DNA from: Neurospora tetraspora
Lineage: Eukaryota; Ascomycota; Sordariomycetes; Sordariales; Sordariaceae
Direction of reading: 5' to 3'
Assembly (NCBI RefSeq): GCF_033439725.1
Contig: NW_026944390.1
Coordinates: forward strand, 992,001 to 1,056,000
Length of the DNA stretch: 64,000 nucleotides
In this document: positions 1 through 11,995 of the stretch, piece by piece
How the letters are laid out: each line of letters begins with the position of its first letter
How positions within the stretch are numbered: the first letter of the stretch is position 1
Made by a program: the position numbers and the translations under genes
The notes under the pieces: model-generated
The model's input: only the letters and a program-made list of their open reading frames with translations
Database searches by the model: none
Told to the model about the DNA's origin: nothing

Positions 1-3000
1 CGGGGACTTCTACATTCTGTGACCAAAAGAGGTCCAAGTCATCCGAGCTGGCAATCTGAACGGCGTCAAGTGTAGCCGCTGTATTGCTCTCTGAGCACAT
101 CTGCCGAAGAACCGTCTCAAACTGTTTGGCCATACGCTCTATCTGCAACTTGTCGATAATATTGCCATCAAAGCTCATACGAAGCTGCAGCCCCGACGTT
201 GAAAGCTCACAAACCACCATCAACGCCCAGCTGTTGAAGGGATCATGGCCCAGAGTGTCCATGTTGGACGAAAAGTCACGAGCTTTGAACAGGAGGTTGT
301 CTTCATTGAAGTTCTTTCCTTCGGCAACTGGTTGCACGACGAGCAGTGTCTGAAGAAGTCGAGACTCAGCCAGTTCCTTATGAAGACGTTGGATGTTCTG
401 AAGGCCGTATTGCTCGTGCGATGTGATCTCTATCATTTGCTGTTGCATGCGCTTGAGGAACGCTTCGACGGTCTCGCTCCAGTCAACGGACACTGCGATG
501 GGCACTGCAGATATAGTAGGACCGACGCAGTTTTCCACGCCTCTCATATTGGCTTGCCTTCCACTGACTGTCAAGGCAAATATGACATCGTTGGAGGACG
601 TGTACTGAGTAGCTAAAATGGCCCAAGCGGCGCGGATCATGGTTGAAGGCGTCATGCCGGTCCGTGGCCAGTTGAGTGAGATGGAATGTTGCAAGTCATC
701 CTTGGCCTGTGTCTGGTAAGTGGCCGAGGGGAGGACCGGGAACTGTCTGGGCTCGCCCTTTGAGAGCTGAGCCTTCCAAAAGTCGACGGCTTCTTGTGGG
801 ACCTTGTCGCTTAAATGCTTGATGAAGTTCTTGAACGGTGTGACTGTCATCCCGGGAGCTCCAAAGTATTGAGACTCTAATTCGTTCATGATCATCTTGA
901 GCACTTGGCCATCGTATATGGAATGGTGGGCTGACAGGATGAAGTGACGATCAATAATGGCGGCTCGGCAAAGCTCGGTGCCGGGGCCCATGTGATTCTG
1001 CTCATCTTCATGAACATAGGCATCCACATCTGTCCCATAAAGTAGGGGACAGTTATCGAGAACAACCTGCACGAACCCTTGACCAGGAAGGTCCACGATT
1101 CGAGTTCTGAGAGCAGTCAACTTGTCAACCGTGGACATCCAAGCTTTCTCCAGTTGTTTTGTGTCAATGCCAGGCTGAAGCTCGAAGGCACTGCGAGATA
1201 CGTAAAGACCAGGTTTTCTGGCGCCCAACGCAAGCAGTCCTTCCTGAAGAGGGGTAACAGGGTAGATATCAACAATCCGAGCCTCATCAATGGCACACAA
1301 CTTGGCGGCGAGAGACCGAGCCTCGGTCTCATTGACGCCAGAGTCAAGCAGTGAAAAGGGAGGCACTTCAAGCTGCTGTTCCGGAGAATCACAGTCTTGC
1401 TTGACCCGGATCGCCATATCTTGAAGGCATGGAGCTTCAAAGACATCGGCAACTGTCAAGAGGAGCCCTCGTTTGCGGACGGCTGCTACTAAGCGCATAG
1501 CAGCAATGGAGTCACCGCCTAGACGCAAGAAGTTGTCTGTAGCATTGATCACACTTGATTCAATGCCGATAACTTCGGCCCAAAGCTCTTGAAGTTGCTT
1601 TTCCATGATCGTGGAAGGCTTTCTCGCCTCCTGACGAGAGGGCTGCATGGATGCCAGCTCTTCATACGTCAATGAGCCCCCAATCTGTCGAAGGCGTCGT
1701 CTGTCCATCTTTCCAGTGTGAGAAATAGGAAGAGTCTGGATGGGGATATAGACTTTGGGGATCATGTAGGAGGGCAGGACTCTGGATAGATCTGTCTCTA
1801 GGTCGTCCACAGGGAATCTGAGCTTGACCAGGGCCAAAGCATCCTCTTCTGAGCTCGAAGGGCTAATGAATAGAGCCAAAATCTCGACATTGCTGTTGGT
1901 CGGGGTGATAATCTCGGCCACCACCGAGACTTGGAGCTTTCCGGACAAGAAAGACTGCACTCGTGACTCGATCTCGCTCAGGTCAACTCTCTGTCCGCGT
2001 AGTTTCCTTTGGGATTCCTGCAATCGGCCGATGAATGCGATGTCCCCATTGCCATTGTACTTGACCAGATCGCCCGTTCTGTAGAGGCGTCCAGGCCGGC
2101 CAGGTACCTCACCATGACCGTGCTGAAGCCAAGCCGGCGAGAAGAAAGACTTTTCGTTCAGAGCAGCGCCGCTGTCGCCGGTATAGGCACCTAGGATCGG
2201 GCCTTCCATACACAACTCGGCAACCGCACCAATAGGGGCCAGACGGTTGGGATCTCTAGGGTCAACTAGCCAGGTCAAGCCGGACGTGCTTTTGCCGATC
2301 AAAGCTGGCTTCCACGCCTTTTTGTCCACGCGGCACGAAGTAGCAACGGAAGCCTCAGCTGGACCGTACCAGTTGTACACCGAATCGAGGGACTCAGCCC
2401 ACTTAGAAGCGGTCTTTTGCGGCAGCTTTTCGCCTGCAAAGACGATGGTCTTCAACGAGGGGACTGTTGCACGGACGAGAGTTTCGGAAACCGAGGGTGT
2501 CAGACAGATCCAGTTGGCGTGAGTGTCATTGATGGCTCCGGCCAGACGGTTGGTCCTGTCCGATTCAGACGGGACTATGCAGCACGCGCCTGAAGCTAAG
2601 GCGGAGAGGGCTTCGACCGTGCTCACGTCAAACTCGTATCCAGCAAATTGGAATATCCTGCTGGTCGGAGTGACACTGAACGAGAGGCTGTGTGTCCGGA
2701 TGTTGGTCGATAGAGCGGCATGGGTCCAGAGGATGGACTTTGGAGTTCCTGTCGAGCCGGATGTGAAGAGGATGAGGGCTGGGTCCGAAGGTAGTATCTC
2801 AATGGGATCGAGAACATGAACCCAGTCAGTAGATTCAACATCATCTTGGATCAGGCTGGAAACAGGGTACACCGGCACGATCCCTTCAAATGGAGCCAGG
2901 TCCGAAGCAGCACTTGAAGTGATGACGAGCTTGGGCTTTACAGCCTCGACCACTTCGCGGGCACGCTGAGGTAAAGTAGGTGCGGAGAGTGGCATAACAA

Positions 3001-6000
3001 CGGCACCGAGCTTGAGAGCAGCGAGCATGGTGACAAGCTGCCAGCCCGATTTCTGAAAGCTCAACACGATGATGGATCCCTTGCTTATGCCGTGGTCTTG
3101 ACGTAAACGGTGAGCAAGGAAGGTCGACAAGTCTTTAACCTGACGGTAGGTAAACTCCTTGTCCCACGCGGCAATGGCTGTGGCGTCTGATAACAGGGCA
3201 TCAATGGTCTCCGTCACAAGGCCCTCAACGGGTTCAGGGAGGGCTCTGTTCCAGTCCCATATCTGGGCGACATCCTGGGGACTGAGGGCTGTGATATCGC
3301 GTAGCTTGGACTGGGCCAGGTCGGCCGAACAGAGTTGACGGAGCAGGTGCTCAAGCTGGAGCGCCATACGTTGGACAGCCGTCTCCTCGATGATGGCCGA
3401 GTCAAAATTGATGTTGAGGGTCAGACCGTTGTCTTCCAACTGGACGATGACCATGACGGCGTACGAGTTGTACATGGCCAGACTGTCGGCGTCGCCATCC
3501 TTGGCCACCCATGTCAAGTGTTCGCCAACAACGCTCTTGGCCTGGGAGAAGAGTCCCTGAGTGTTCTTTTGCGGTGGCTGGATGACGAGCAGCAGCTGGA
3601 ACTGACTGGCCTCGGCGACGTCTTGACTGATGCGCCGGATATTCTGGAGGCCATATTGTTCATGGGCGGTGACCTCAATGGCCTGCTTCTGGATCTGTTG
3701 CTGTAATTGCTGAACGGTCTGATCCCAGTCGAACTTGACGCGGACGGGAATGGTGGCAATGGTTGGACCGGCGATGCGGTCGATGCCCATGACGGGAGCA
3801 TTCCTTCCGCTGACTGTCTCGCCGTACTTAACGTCGTTGGAGTTGGTGTGGGCGGCTAGCAGTAACGAGAGCGCTGAACGGACTGCTGAAGAGGGTGTGA
3901 TTCCCGCCTTGGCCGGCCACTGTAAGCCCGCTATCGAGTGATGCAAGTCCACTAAAGCTCTCTTTTCAGCGCTGTTCGCAGTGTTAGTGACCGCTGGAAA
4001 TACAGCAGCCTCCGAGTCTGCCAGCTGGTCACGCCAGAATGCCACAGTGTCTGACCGGCTGTCACCAGCTGCAGAAACGGCGTGCTTGATAAACCGCTGA
4101 TAAGGAACAAACGACTGTTCCTCCAACTTCCCTCCTTCACGATACGCCTTCTCAACCGCGTCCATGATCAACGAGTTGGAAAACCCGTCGAAAATTGCAT
4201 GGTGCATCTCCAAGGCAAAGTAGCACGGCTCGCCTTCTCTTGCCACGATCAGGCCTGCGCGACACAAGAGAGTGCCCAAGCCCATTGAAGAGAACTCAGC
4301 AAAGAAGTCGGCCATGGACGAGCACCTGGAGAGCGACTCGTTGGACTTGACGACCACCTGGACAAGTCCCTCGCCGGGAAGATCGATGATACGCGTCCGG
4401 ATGATGGTTGCTTGCTTAGTGGTGCTTTCCCAGGCCGCCTCGAGCCGCTCCAGGTCAATATCTCCCAGTGCAAAGACAGTCCTCGAGACATACTCTGCTC
4501 CGTCTGCCAACATGCCTTCCTGTAGTGAGGTTACCGGAAAGACATCTTCGACCTCGTCTGGGTTGATACTGCAGAGCTCAGAGGCTACTTTCCGGACACT
4601 ATCGACGTCTCTTTTCACCGTCAGCAGCGAGAACGGCCGAGTGTCGAGATCCTCGTCTTCGTGTCCGTGAGCTTTGGAGTCAGCCACCAGGGCAAGATCG
4701 CTTAACACCGGGCTGGTGAAGACATCAGCAACAGACAACGAGATGCCATGTTCCCGTGCCGCCGCAACCACTCGCATGGCACCAATCGAGTCACCTCCCA
4801 GCCGGAGAAAGTTGTCTGCTGTGCTGATGCGAGTCGGGTCCAAGCCCAAGACATCAGCCCAGATCTGGCGGAGCCGTGTCTCTGTGCCGGTTGTGGGTTC
4901 ATGGTACTCTGTCGCCGTCATGATGGTTGATTGTAGCTGGACAATCTCCTCCCAGCTCATTGCGCTTCCCATATCTCTTAGGCTTCGTCGGTCCACTGCT
5001 TGTTGTTAACACTGACCTCTAATAGATTGAGGATTTGACAGGGCGAGTTGACATACCTTTTCCTGTACTGGCGACAGGAATCTCGTCAATCGGCAGATAG
5101 ACGCCGGGGATCATGAATCCTGGCAGAACCTCCCGCAACTTATCTCCCAAGCTTTCCATCAGATTCTTAACCCTCTCGCCATCTTGGTTCTTTGTCACCA
5201 CAAAGAGAGCAAGAGAGTTTGTTTCAGTGTCCTTAGGCACGACAACGTCGACAATGATGATAAGTTCATCATCCAGACAGGCGCGTACATGGTGTTCAAC
5301 GTCCCCAATCTCCACTCTTTGTCCCCTGATCTTCAGCTGGGACGAGTCTTTACGACCCACAAACATCAATCGCCCATCAGGCAGGTACTTGACAAGGTCA
5401 CCCGTCTTGTAGAGCCTACCTTGCCTGCCACCAGCGACTAGCCAAGGAGGATCCTCAACAAATGCTTCGGCTGTCTTCTCCACGTCATTCAAATACCTCT
5501 GGCCAACCTGAGGGCTCTCGAGCCATAACTCTCCCTCTGATCCTATGGGGACAAGTCGATCATTATCGACCGGATTAACAAGCCACGTAGCGAAGCCGAC
5601 ACCTCTTCCGATATCCGGACGACCCTCCAATGAGGGGCTTATATCGGCAAAGGCACACTTGAAGGTGCACTCCGTCGGACCATACGTGTTGACAAGTCTC
5701 ACCTTGCCAGCCCATTTCGTCATGTTCTCGCGATACGGCATCTCGCCGCTCAAGAGAACCGTCTCCAGACATTCTGGAATAGGATGGATGGTGCGCAAGA
5801 CCGTGGGAGTGACGTTGATCAAGGTCGCGTTGAAGACCGTCACCGCCGAGGACAGATCTGTCAACATGTCCTCTTCAGATGGGATACACAGCGTTCCGCC
5901 AGCACATAGGGTATGGAGAAAGTTACCCCATGCGACATCAAACGAGTAAGGAGCAAAGTCCAGGACGCGGGTGTTCGAGTTGAAGCCCAGCTTGGCGCCT

Positions 6001-6757
6001 TGGTAGTGGGAAGCGCTTCTGACGTTGGCATGGCTGATGCAGGCACCTTTGGGTTGGCCCGTTGTACCCCTATACCAAGGTCAGTTGAGAAATCACTTAT
6101 AGCAGGCTTCGGGATTACATACGAAGTAAACGAGATATACGCAATATCTGCTGGCGATACCACAGGCAACTCAGCCAAGTTCTCTTCAGCGCCATCTTCC
6201 AAGACCGCCTCATCAAGCTGAAGCACAGGCACACCCGCCAAAGAAGCTGCCCTCTCCCGATGCGTCTCAGACGAGATAATGATCGCAGGCCGCGCCTGCT
6301 CCACGATCGACCTCAGCCTCGTATCAGGCTGAGTAGCATCCAGAGCTATGGCACTGCACCCCGCCTTCAACACAGCCAGCATGGCCACGGTCGTCCATTT
6401 GGACTTGGAGAACAAGAGGGGAATGCTAGACCTCTGGACGATTCCATGTTGATGGATGATGAGCTTCCGGGCAACCTTGGTCGCTATGGCGTCGAGTTCC
6501 GAGTAGGTGAAATTTCCGTCCCAGGCGCATACGGCCAGGACATCCGGCTGCCGTTCGGCGTGAGCGGTGATCTGATCGTGGATGCAGCCTTGGATCTGGT
6601 CCGGCACGGAGGCGTTCCAGGCCCAGATTTGACCGAGGTCTTCGGGACTTGCTGAGGGAGATGCCGTGTGGTTGTCATCCTCCGGATCTGAAGCCCGAAC
6701 AGATTCCATCGGGGGCATGGCTGAGCTGTCAAAGTCGTCTTTGCTTGGTATCGCCAT
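1..6757 (-). CDS. Non-ribosomal peptide synthetase, 5' part (A-T-C-A-T-C, runs off the left edge)
   Basis: Exons are complement(<1..4995, 5057..6069, 6123..6757); both introns (53 and 61 nt) have GTATGT donors. About 2,214 residues are visible. Adenylation domain 1 has its P-loop (TSGTTGQPKG) built across intron 1, plus NTYGPTE and YKTGD. Carrier domain 1 has LGGDSI, with the phosphopantetheine serine at 4789-4787. Condensation domain 1 has HHAIFDG (4204-4184). Adenylation domain 2 has TSGSTGTPK (about 2750), YGPAE and YRTGD. Carrier domain 2 has LGGDSI (serine at 1510-1508). Condensation domain 2 has HHSIYDG (928-908). The last visible residues resemble the linker before each adenylation domain, so a third A domain probably follows outside the window. 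The long third exon stays open in one frame. The protein would activate amino acids as adenylates, load them on carrier thiols and join them. The ATG at 6757 gives a start just before the A-domain linker; an in-frame TTG at 6769 is not a likely start. The substrates are not predictable here. Confidence 0.95.
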
Positions 6758-7820
6758 GATGAAGCTCAAGCCAGGTAGTTGAGGTAGGTATCCAATATCG
6801 TGGTGTCGAATCTGTCAAATCGCTTTCGAAACGGAAACTCGTGGTCTCCTAGGTACGCTGTAAGAGAAGCACCAAAGCCCAGCGAGACCACAACTGTCCT
6901 ATACCGGATGTATGACTTGTGTCCTATTTTGCTCAAAACAGTTCCATTTGTCCGCAAAACAGTGGTACGTAAGACTAACACGCACTTCATTGCGCTACGT
7001 ACTACGAGATGCCTCTCGACGTGAGGCTCAGTCACCCCTCGGGGAGAAGCCACTGCTGATCACCGTCACAGCGTAATCCTACGGTGGATTTCTGGGGTGT
7101 TCAGTGGTCACAGTGCCCAAAGTCGTCGAATCCAAGCCGCTGGAGTGGATTTCTTTAGCGTTGCAACATAGGAATCCTTCCACAAGTGCTACGACGCTGA
7201 CAGCACTATACTAGAGGTACCTATGTATTATGGTGATATGGGTAAGTGCTGTCCCATGTAACCCGATCGACCGAAATCTACTATGCACCAAGTTTACCCT
7301 TCAGCTACCCCGTCGTTGTCTATCATGCTACGTTTTTGTAAAGCCGAGTGGGTGAGCTGAACCCCTTCAGAATTTTTATATGTCTCCGGGCCCATGATCC
7401 CTGTCGCTCATCCAGACCGATCAAGTTTTTGAATTGGGGGTTGTTTTGCGGTTTTGAGCGAGGGTTTTGGTTTCGGATCCAACTCCGGTCGCTGACGATC
7501 ACTGACCATACGAATACTTACATGAAGCTTTGCTTGTAGTGGTCCATGCCAGATACCTGACAAGGGGGTTTTACTTTTGCTCGCAACCGCATAGCCAAGG
7601 CCGAGAATACACGTGCGTACCTATGCAACTGCACCGAACGACAACACGGCACTGCTATGAAGCCTTAAAATCGTAGGAGCAAACCCAGAAGATGAGCGTC
7701 GTAGGATCTCCGTGATATTTTCCTCATCCTCACCATCCATCCAATTCTCCTGTTTGTCCGTATTCCCCAGAAACTCAGATCCTCCCAATTCATGTTCCCT
7801 TCCCAAACCACCACCTCACC
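6758..7820. other. Divergent intergenic region between the NRPS and oxygenase genes
   Basis: This 1.06-kb stretch separates two genes transcribed away from each other, so it should hold both promoters. Short ORFs on both strands show no recognisable domain. Just before the oxygenase ATG (about 7,720-7,815) the sequence is pyrimidine-rich, as is common in fungal 5' leaders. No specific operator was identified. Confidence 0.6.
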
Positions 7821-9083
7821 ATGGCCACCACCACCCAACTCGACTTCTCCCTCTTCCACAGCGCCAACCCAACCGTCCGCACCTCCTTCTGCAAGAAACT
7901 CGTCACCACTCTCTATCAAAATGGTTTCGCCAGGCTAATCAACCACGGCGTTGTTCCCTCGTCGGAAATCGACAAGGCTTTTGAAACCGTACGTTCTTCA
8001 TCTTCACTCTGCCATCCCGTCTTTCTAGTCCCCTCTCCAGTCCTCACCAAAACTAATCCTAGGTAATAATCATCCAGAGCCGCAAATTCTTCCACCTCCC
8101 CCTCTCCCAAAAACTCCTCTCCCCCCACCCCGCCTCCGTCCACCCCCACAGGGGTTACTCGGCTTTCGGGATCGAGAACGTCTCAGCCGCATCCAAGACT
8201 TTTGAGAGTGATTCACCACCAATCCCGATGCTTAAAGACATGAAAGAATCCTACGACATGGGTTCCCCGCTCGACCCGCTTTACGCCAACATTTGGCCTC
8301 CTGGGGGGGTGTACGATGATTTCCAGAAAGTGATGGAGAGGTTTTTTGGGGTTTGTTATCGGGCGGAGTTGGAGGTTTTGGAGGCTTTGGAGGTTGGGTT
8401 GGGGCTGGGGCTGCTGGCTGGAAGTGGAAACGGGGGTGGGGGTGGGGGGGGATTAAGGGACTTGCATAGGGATGGAACGAATGAATTGCGATTGACGCAT
8501 TATCCGCCTGTTAGGGTGGGGGAGTTTGGGGGGTTTGGGTTTGGATCTGGGGGGGAGGACGACGGGGATGGGAAAGGAAACGAAGCAAGGAAGACGAGGA
8601 TAGCGGCCCATACGGACTTTGGGAGTGTGACGTTGTTGTTTCAGGATAGTGTTGGGGGACTTCGTAAGTTATTTCTTTCTTTCTTTCTCTTCAAAGCGAG
8701 TGACGACGGAGAATGGATGGTTGGCTAACAAACGAAATCCCCCCAAAACAGAAGCAGCCCTCCCCCCCAAATCCTCCAACTTCATCGAGATCGAATCAGG
8801 AAACCCGCACGAGATCATCCTGCTCGTGGGCGACTGTCTCGAGAAGTTGACGGGGTTGCCGGCGTGTAGACATCGGGTGCATTTACCTGATGCGCTGAAG
8901 ACCGAAAAAGAGGGAGAGGAGGGGGAGGGAGAAGTGGACGCGAGGTTCAGTATTGCGTACTTTGGGAAGCCGGATAGGGAGGCGAGTTTGAGGCCTTTGG
9001 TGGAGGGATTGGTGAGAGAAGGAGTGGAGAAGTACATGACGGCCGGAGAGTTTCAGGAGATGAGGATTCAGGGGACTTATTAG
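7821..9083 (+). CDS. 2-oxoglutarate/Fe(II)-dependent oxygenase (isopenicillin-N-synthase-like fold)
   Basis: Exons 7821..7988, 8063..8663 and 8752..9083 give 366 residues. The introns are 74 nt (GTACGT...TAG with an ACTAATC branch site) and 88 nt (GTAAGT...CAG). The N-terminal part matches the DIOX_N region (GFARLINHGV). The catalytic part has the iron triad H239-x-D241 in AHTDFGSVTLLFQD and H297 in CRHRVH, and the 2-oxoglutarate-binding R321-x-S323 in RFSIAYF, all in family order. Such enzymes hydroxylate, desaturate or cyclise small molecules with O2 and 2-oxoglutarate. A glycine-rich loop (about 8,410-8,455) and an acidic, glycine-rich insert (8,520-8,590) lengthen the protein. It is divergent from the NRPS, which fits a tailoring role. 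The ATG at 7821 starts directly before the conserved N-terminus. The substrate is unknown. Confidence 0.92.
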
Positions 9084-9233
9084 GTAGGAGGTCAACGGTT
9101 TGACACCTTATAGAGATGCTTCGGTAAAAGAAACAAAAGGAGAAAAGGAGGAGGTACCTACCTAATCATGTAGACAACGTTGAAAGAGCAACAAACAATG
9201 GAAACGAGTCAAAAATGTGTTCAAAAATCCCGT

Positions 9234-9707
9234 CTATACCTCTACACTCATCCTACATTTAGCCATAGAAAGATATGTACTTACCTCTATACATGGGGCA
9301 GAGAGCGGAGGGTGGAGAAAAAGAAGACGACGTACGGATGCGAGAGAGATATCAAAGCGTCTGGGGATATACTGGACCATCAATTCCTCGACCGGATTAA
9401 TGCACTTGGCTATGGGAACGGTAGCCAGGAGAACGAGGACTCTACGGTCGTGGGTGAGCAACTCCGATAGAAGAGTGCTGCCTCGCTTGACGGAGGATAG
9501 CAACGACAACATCGAGCCATTGGTGCCGTTCTTGTTGGTATCATCACCCCCATCGCCGTTCAACAACGGCCCCTCTTCAGAATCCTCACCAGCCTCACCA
9601 ACTTCACTATCCCCACCACCACCACCCCCCTTCTCTTTATCCTTCACACCAGGCATCACTCCCAAAACCCCCAAACACCCCACCCCAAGCGGGAAATTCA
9701 GCCCCAT
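9234..9707 (-). CDS. Doubtful hypothetical protein (possible last exon)
   Basis: A 157-codon frame opens at an ATG at 9707 on the minus strand. It starts with a hydrophobic stretch (LGVGCLGVLGVMPG), then a Gly/Asp/Glu-rich low-complexity segment, then a second hydrophobic stretch (VLVLLATVPIAK). Just upstream on the same strand are a branch-like TGACTAAT and an acceptor-like GGCAG, so this may be the last exon of a gene whose earlier exons I cannot place between 9,720 and 9,960. The opposite strand is also open for 171 codons but is Ser/Pro repeat-like. No family is recognised. This may be non-coding. Confidence 0.3.
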   Translation of the reverse strand: MGLNFPLGVGCLGVLGVMPGVKDKEKGGGGGGDSEVGEAGEDSEEGPLLNGDGGDDTNKNGTNGSMLSLLSSVKRGSTLLSELLTHDRRVLVLLATVPIAKCINPVEELMVQYIPRRFDISLASVRRLLFLHPPLSAPCIEVSTYLSMAKCRMSVEV

Positions 9708-9722
9708 CGCGACCTGCCTCAA

Positions 9723-10048
9723 TGTATATTAGTCAAGACCAGGAGATTCTGCTCAGATCATCAATCAAGAGATCATCGCTGTTCATGCCAGACTTCATTC
9801 ATCATTGCGTGACTGCCTCGAGCACGCAACACACGCTAACAAACTTTCCAGCATTGATCTGTACTGTAGTACGTGCTAGAGCTTGGCATTCAGATCTACT
9901 AAGCCATTTGAATCTTGGGGCCTTCGAAGAAGTGGGTGCCACTATTCCCATTCTTCTTTAAAAAAAAGCCGATCGTCCTCGAGAAGTGCGCGCAATAATA
10001 GAGGACTTTGATATAAAATTCTCAAAACAAGCTCAACGAGCCTATAGT
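9723..10048. other. Intergenic stretch before the inverted repeat
   Basis: No gene, RNA or clear repeat is seen apart from a possible upstream exon of the doubtful minus-strand ORF. Confidence 0.4.
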
Positions 10049-10395
10049 AAGCCGAGCCATTCCCACACTCAAGCACCTTGACAGTTGCCAAGACTTCCCG
10101 AGAATTGAGCTGACGACAACTTTTTGGCAAACGGACCTTTGAAACGAAAAGAACAAGACTTCATTTGCCCATATCTCCACCACATGAGGGGATGAAAGAA
10201 AACTGATTCTAGATTCAACATCAGCGTGCTTGAAACTATCAAGATAGCACTCTTTCTGATAGGATAATTGAGTTTCTTGATTTTCGTCTTTCGTTTCGAT
10301 GGTCCGTTTGTTAAAAAGTTGTGGTCAGCTCAATTCTCGGGAAGTCTTGGCAACTGTCAAGGTGCTTGAGTGTGGGAACAGAGCCGAGCCGAGCT
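10049..10395. repeat. Large imperfect inverted repeat (about 100-bp arms, about 135-bp loop)
   Basis: The arms at about 10049-10152 and 10285-10395 are reverse complements. The centre of each arm (10059-10128 against about 10309-10378) is nearly identical; mismatches rise toward the loop and toward the outer GAGCCGAGCC-like ends. The intervening bases 10153-10284 do not pair well. It could be the relic of a foldback or DNA transposon, or a locus transcribed into a hairpin RNA. No ORF is associated with it. Confidence 0.8.
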
Positions 10396-11995
10396 GGCCT
10401 CCATGTGGGGACGAGCTAGAGCCGAGTTAGACCTCAAGCTCAGCTCGGCTCGGCTCATTGGGAGCACTGATCCAAACTGCTTTGGGGGGACGACGGATAG
10501 TGGCTATACTTTTTGAAGTCAACATATGCACCTTAAAGTTTTTGGTCACAACTCCAGGTGACCGCTTTGCCCTGTTTAGCGCAGTGCGGCTGAATAGGTA
10601 GGTCCCCGAAGAGTTACGCAATAGATCTTGTTAGATGTGACGGTGCAGAATTGATTGATTGAAGAGTGTGTAATTAACTCGCCCAGAAGGTATGGGGGGT
10701 GCTGGGGTAACCTAGATATGCCTAGAAATCAAGCAATATTAGGCGGCTGGAGCGCTAACCTCTATATGGTATGGCTAAAACCACCCTTGAATCTGACAGA
10801 TCTTGCATGCGCTAATCGGGTTTGATCTGAGATCGACGACCGGGGTGGATCGACCCAAACCTCTGGACCCTGACGAAATCATCCAATATCCCAGCTCGTT
10901 GACGCATCGTGGTCGGAGTAGAAGCCTGAAGCCTTCAGATTTCAGAAGTCTCCACGACAATAGAAGATGACCCATTTTGCTAAACTGCTTGAGGGATGGG
11001 CGGCGCACTGGGTGGATGCCTTGGCTGTGCACAACTCTAGAAGTCTTCCCGTCCCAGAACGAAGTCTTCACGCGCACGCGAGCCGATCACGCCCTTCGAT
11101 TGGTGGATGCGTGTGGGAGGAGCTACCGTGGTGAAGGTGTGATGTGTTGAAACCTGCATCTCGTACAGGCCCAAAGCTATCCGGAAAGGGCAAAGCTGAA
11201 GAGAATCGTGGAGCTTGAAGATGCATCGTTGAGAGCTGAAAAGTCTGCTGGCTTCAAAAAGCTCAACTAGCTCCAGGGCGCCGGAGAGACAGCATGGTGA
11301 GTGGCACTGGCGATGCGCTCGAGGGAAGACAAAGAAGATGAAGGAATGAAGTTGGTAAATTTGGTGGTGGTGGCGCCTGGCATAGTTGAGGTCCTTCCGG
11401 TTTTGCTTGGGATGGACAAGGGAAAGAAGCACCCAAGACTCTTCTTTCTTCAGGTCGTGTCAGAGTCTCGGAGCTGCCCTGTTGTGCGTTGACAAATATT
11501 CCTCCATTCGACCTCATTCCTCAAAAGTGGAGGCCGGGATGACTGAAGATGTCGTCAACATCAACCACACCATTCATCACCACGCTACAGCGGATCAAGA
11601 TTCTGCGGTTGCCTCATGTAAACAGGTAGCATGCCGCGAACAACCAGGGGCCAGGATCTCTGAGACATCCCCGTGGGTGACGAGAGAATCTTAGGTGAGC
11701 TTGGTGACACCTTCAGCATATCTTTGCCGTATGGAGAAGGTAAGGTCAAGGTGGACGCTTTGCAGCGGTTGTGGACTGATACTAGGCGTCTCGTCAGAGC
11801 ACTATGTACCAAGTCACACTGTGTTTGTTTACAGCCGTTCAGGGGCATCATGAACTCTCTCGTGCCGTAGAGGTACATGCTGCCTCTTTGGGCCATGATC
11901 GGTTGACTTATAACAGAATGGTACCTTTAAGCTATCACGATTAGCTCAACTCCCTATCGGATAATCTTTCCTACCAGAATCACCCAACATTCGCC
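10396..11995. other. Gene-poor intergenic region
   Basis: The short frames on both strands have no recognised domains, no shared splice signals and no family resemblance. A cluster of AGCCGAG/CTCGGCT words (10,381-10,460) adjoins the inverted repeat. Nothing else can be supported. Confidence 0.5.

Noticed and set aside
9217-9732. 171-codon plus-strand frame after the oxygenase
   Set aside because: It is a Ser/Pro-rich mirror of the glycine-rich minus-strand frame and has no recognised domain or splice context.
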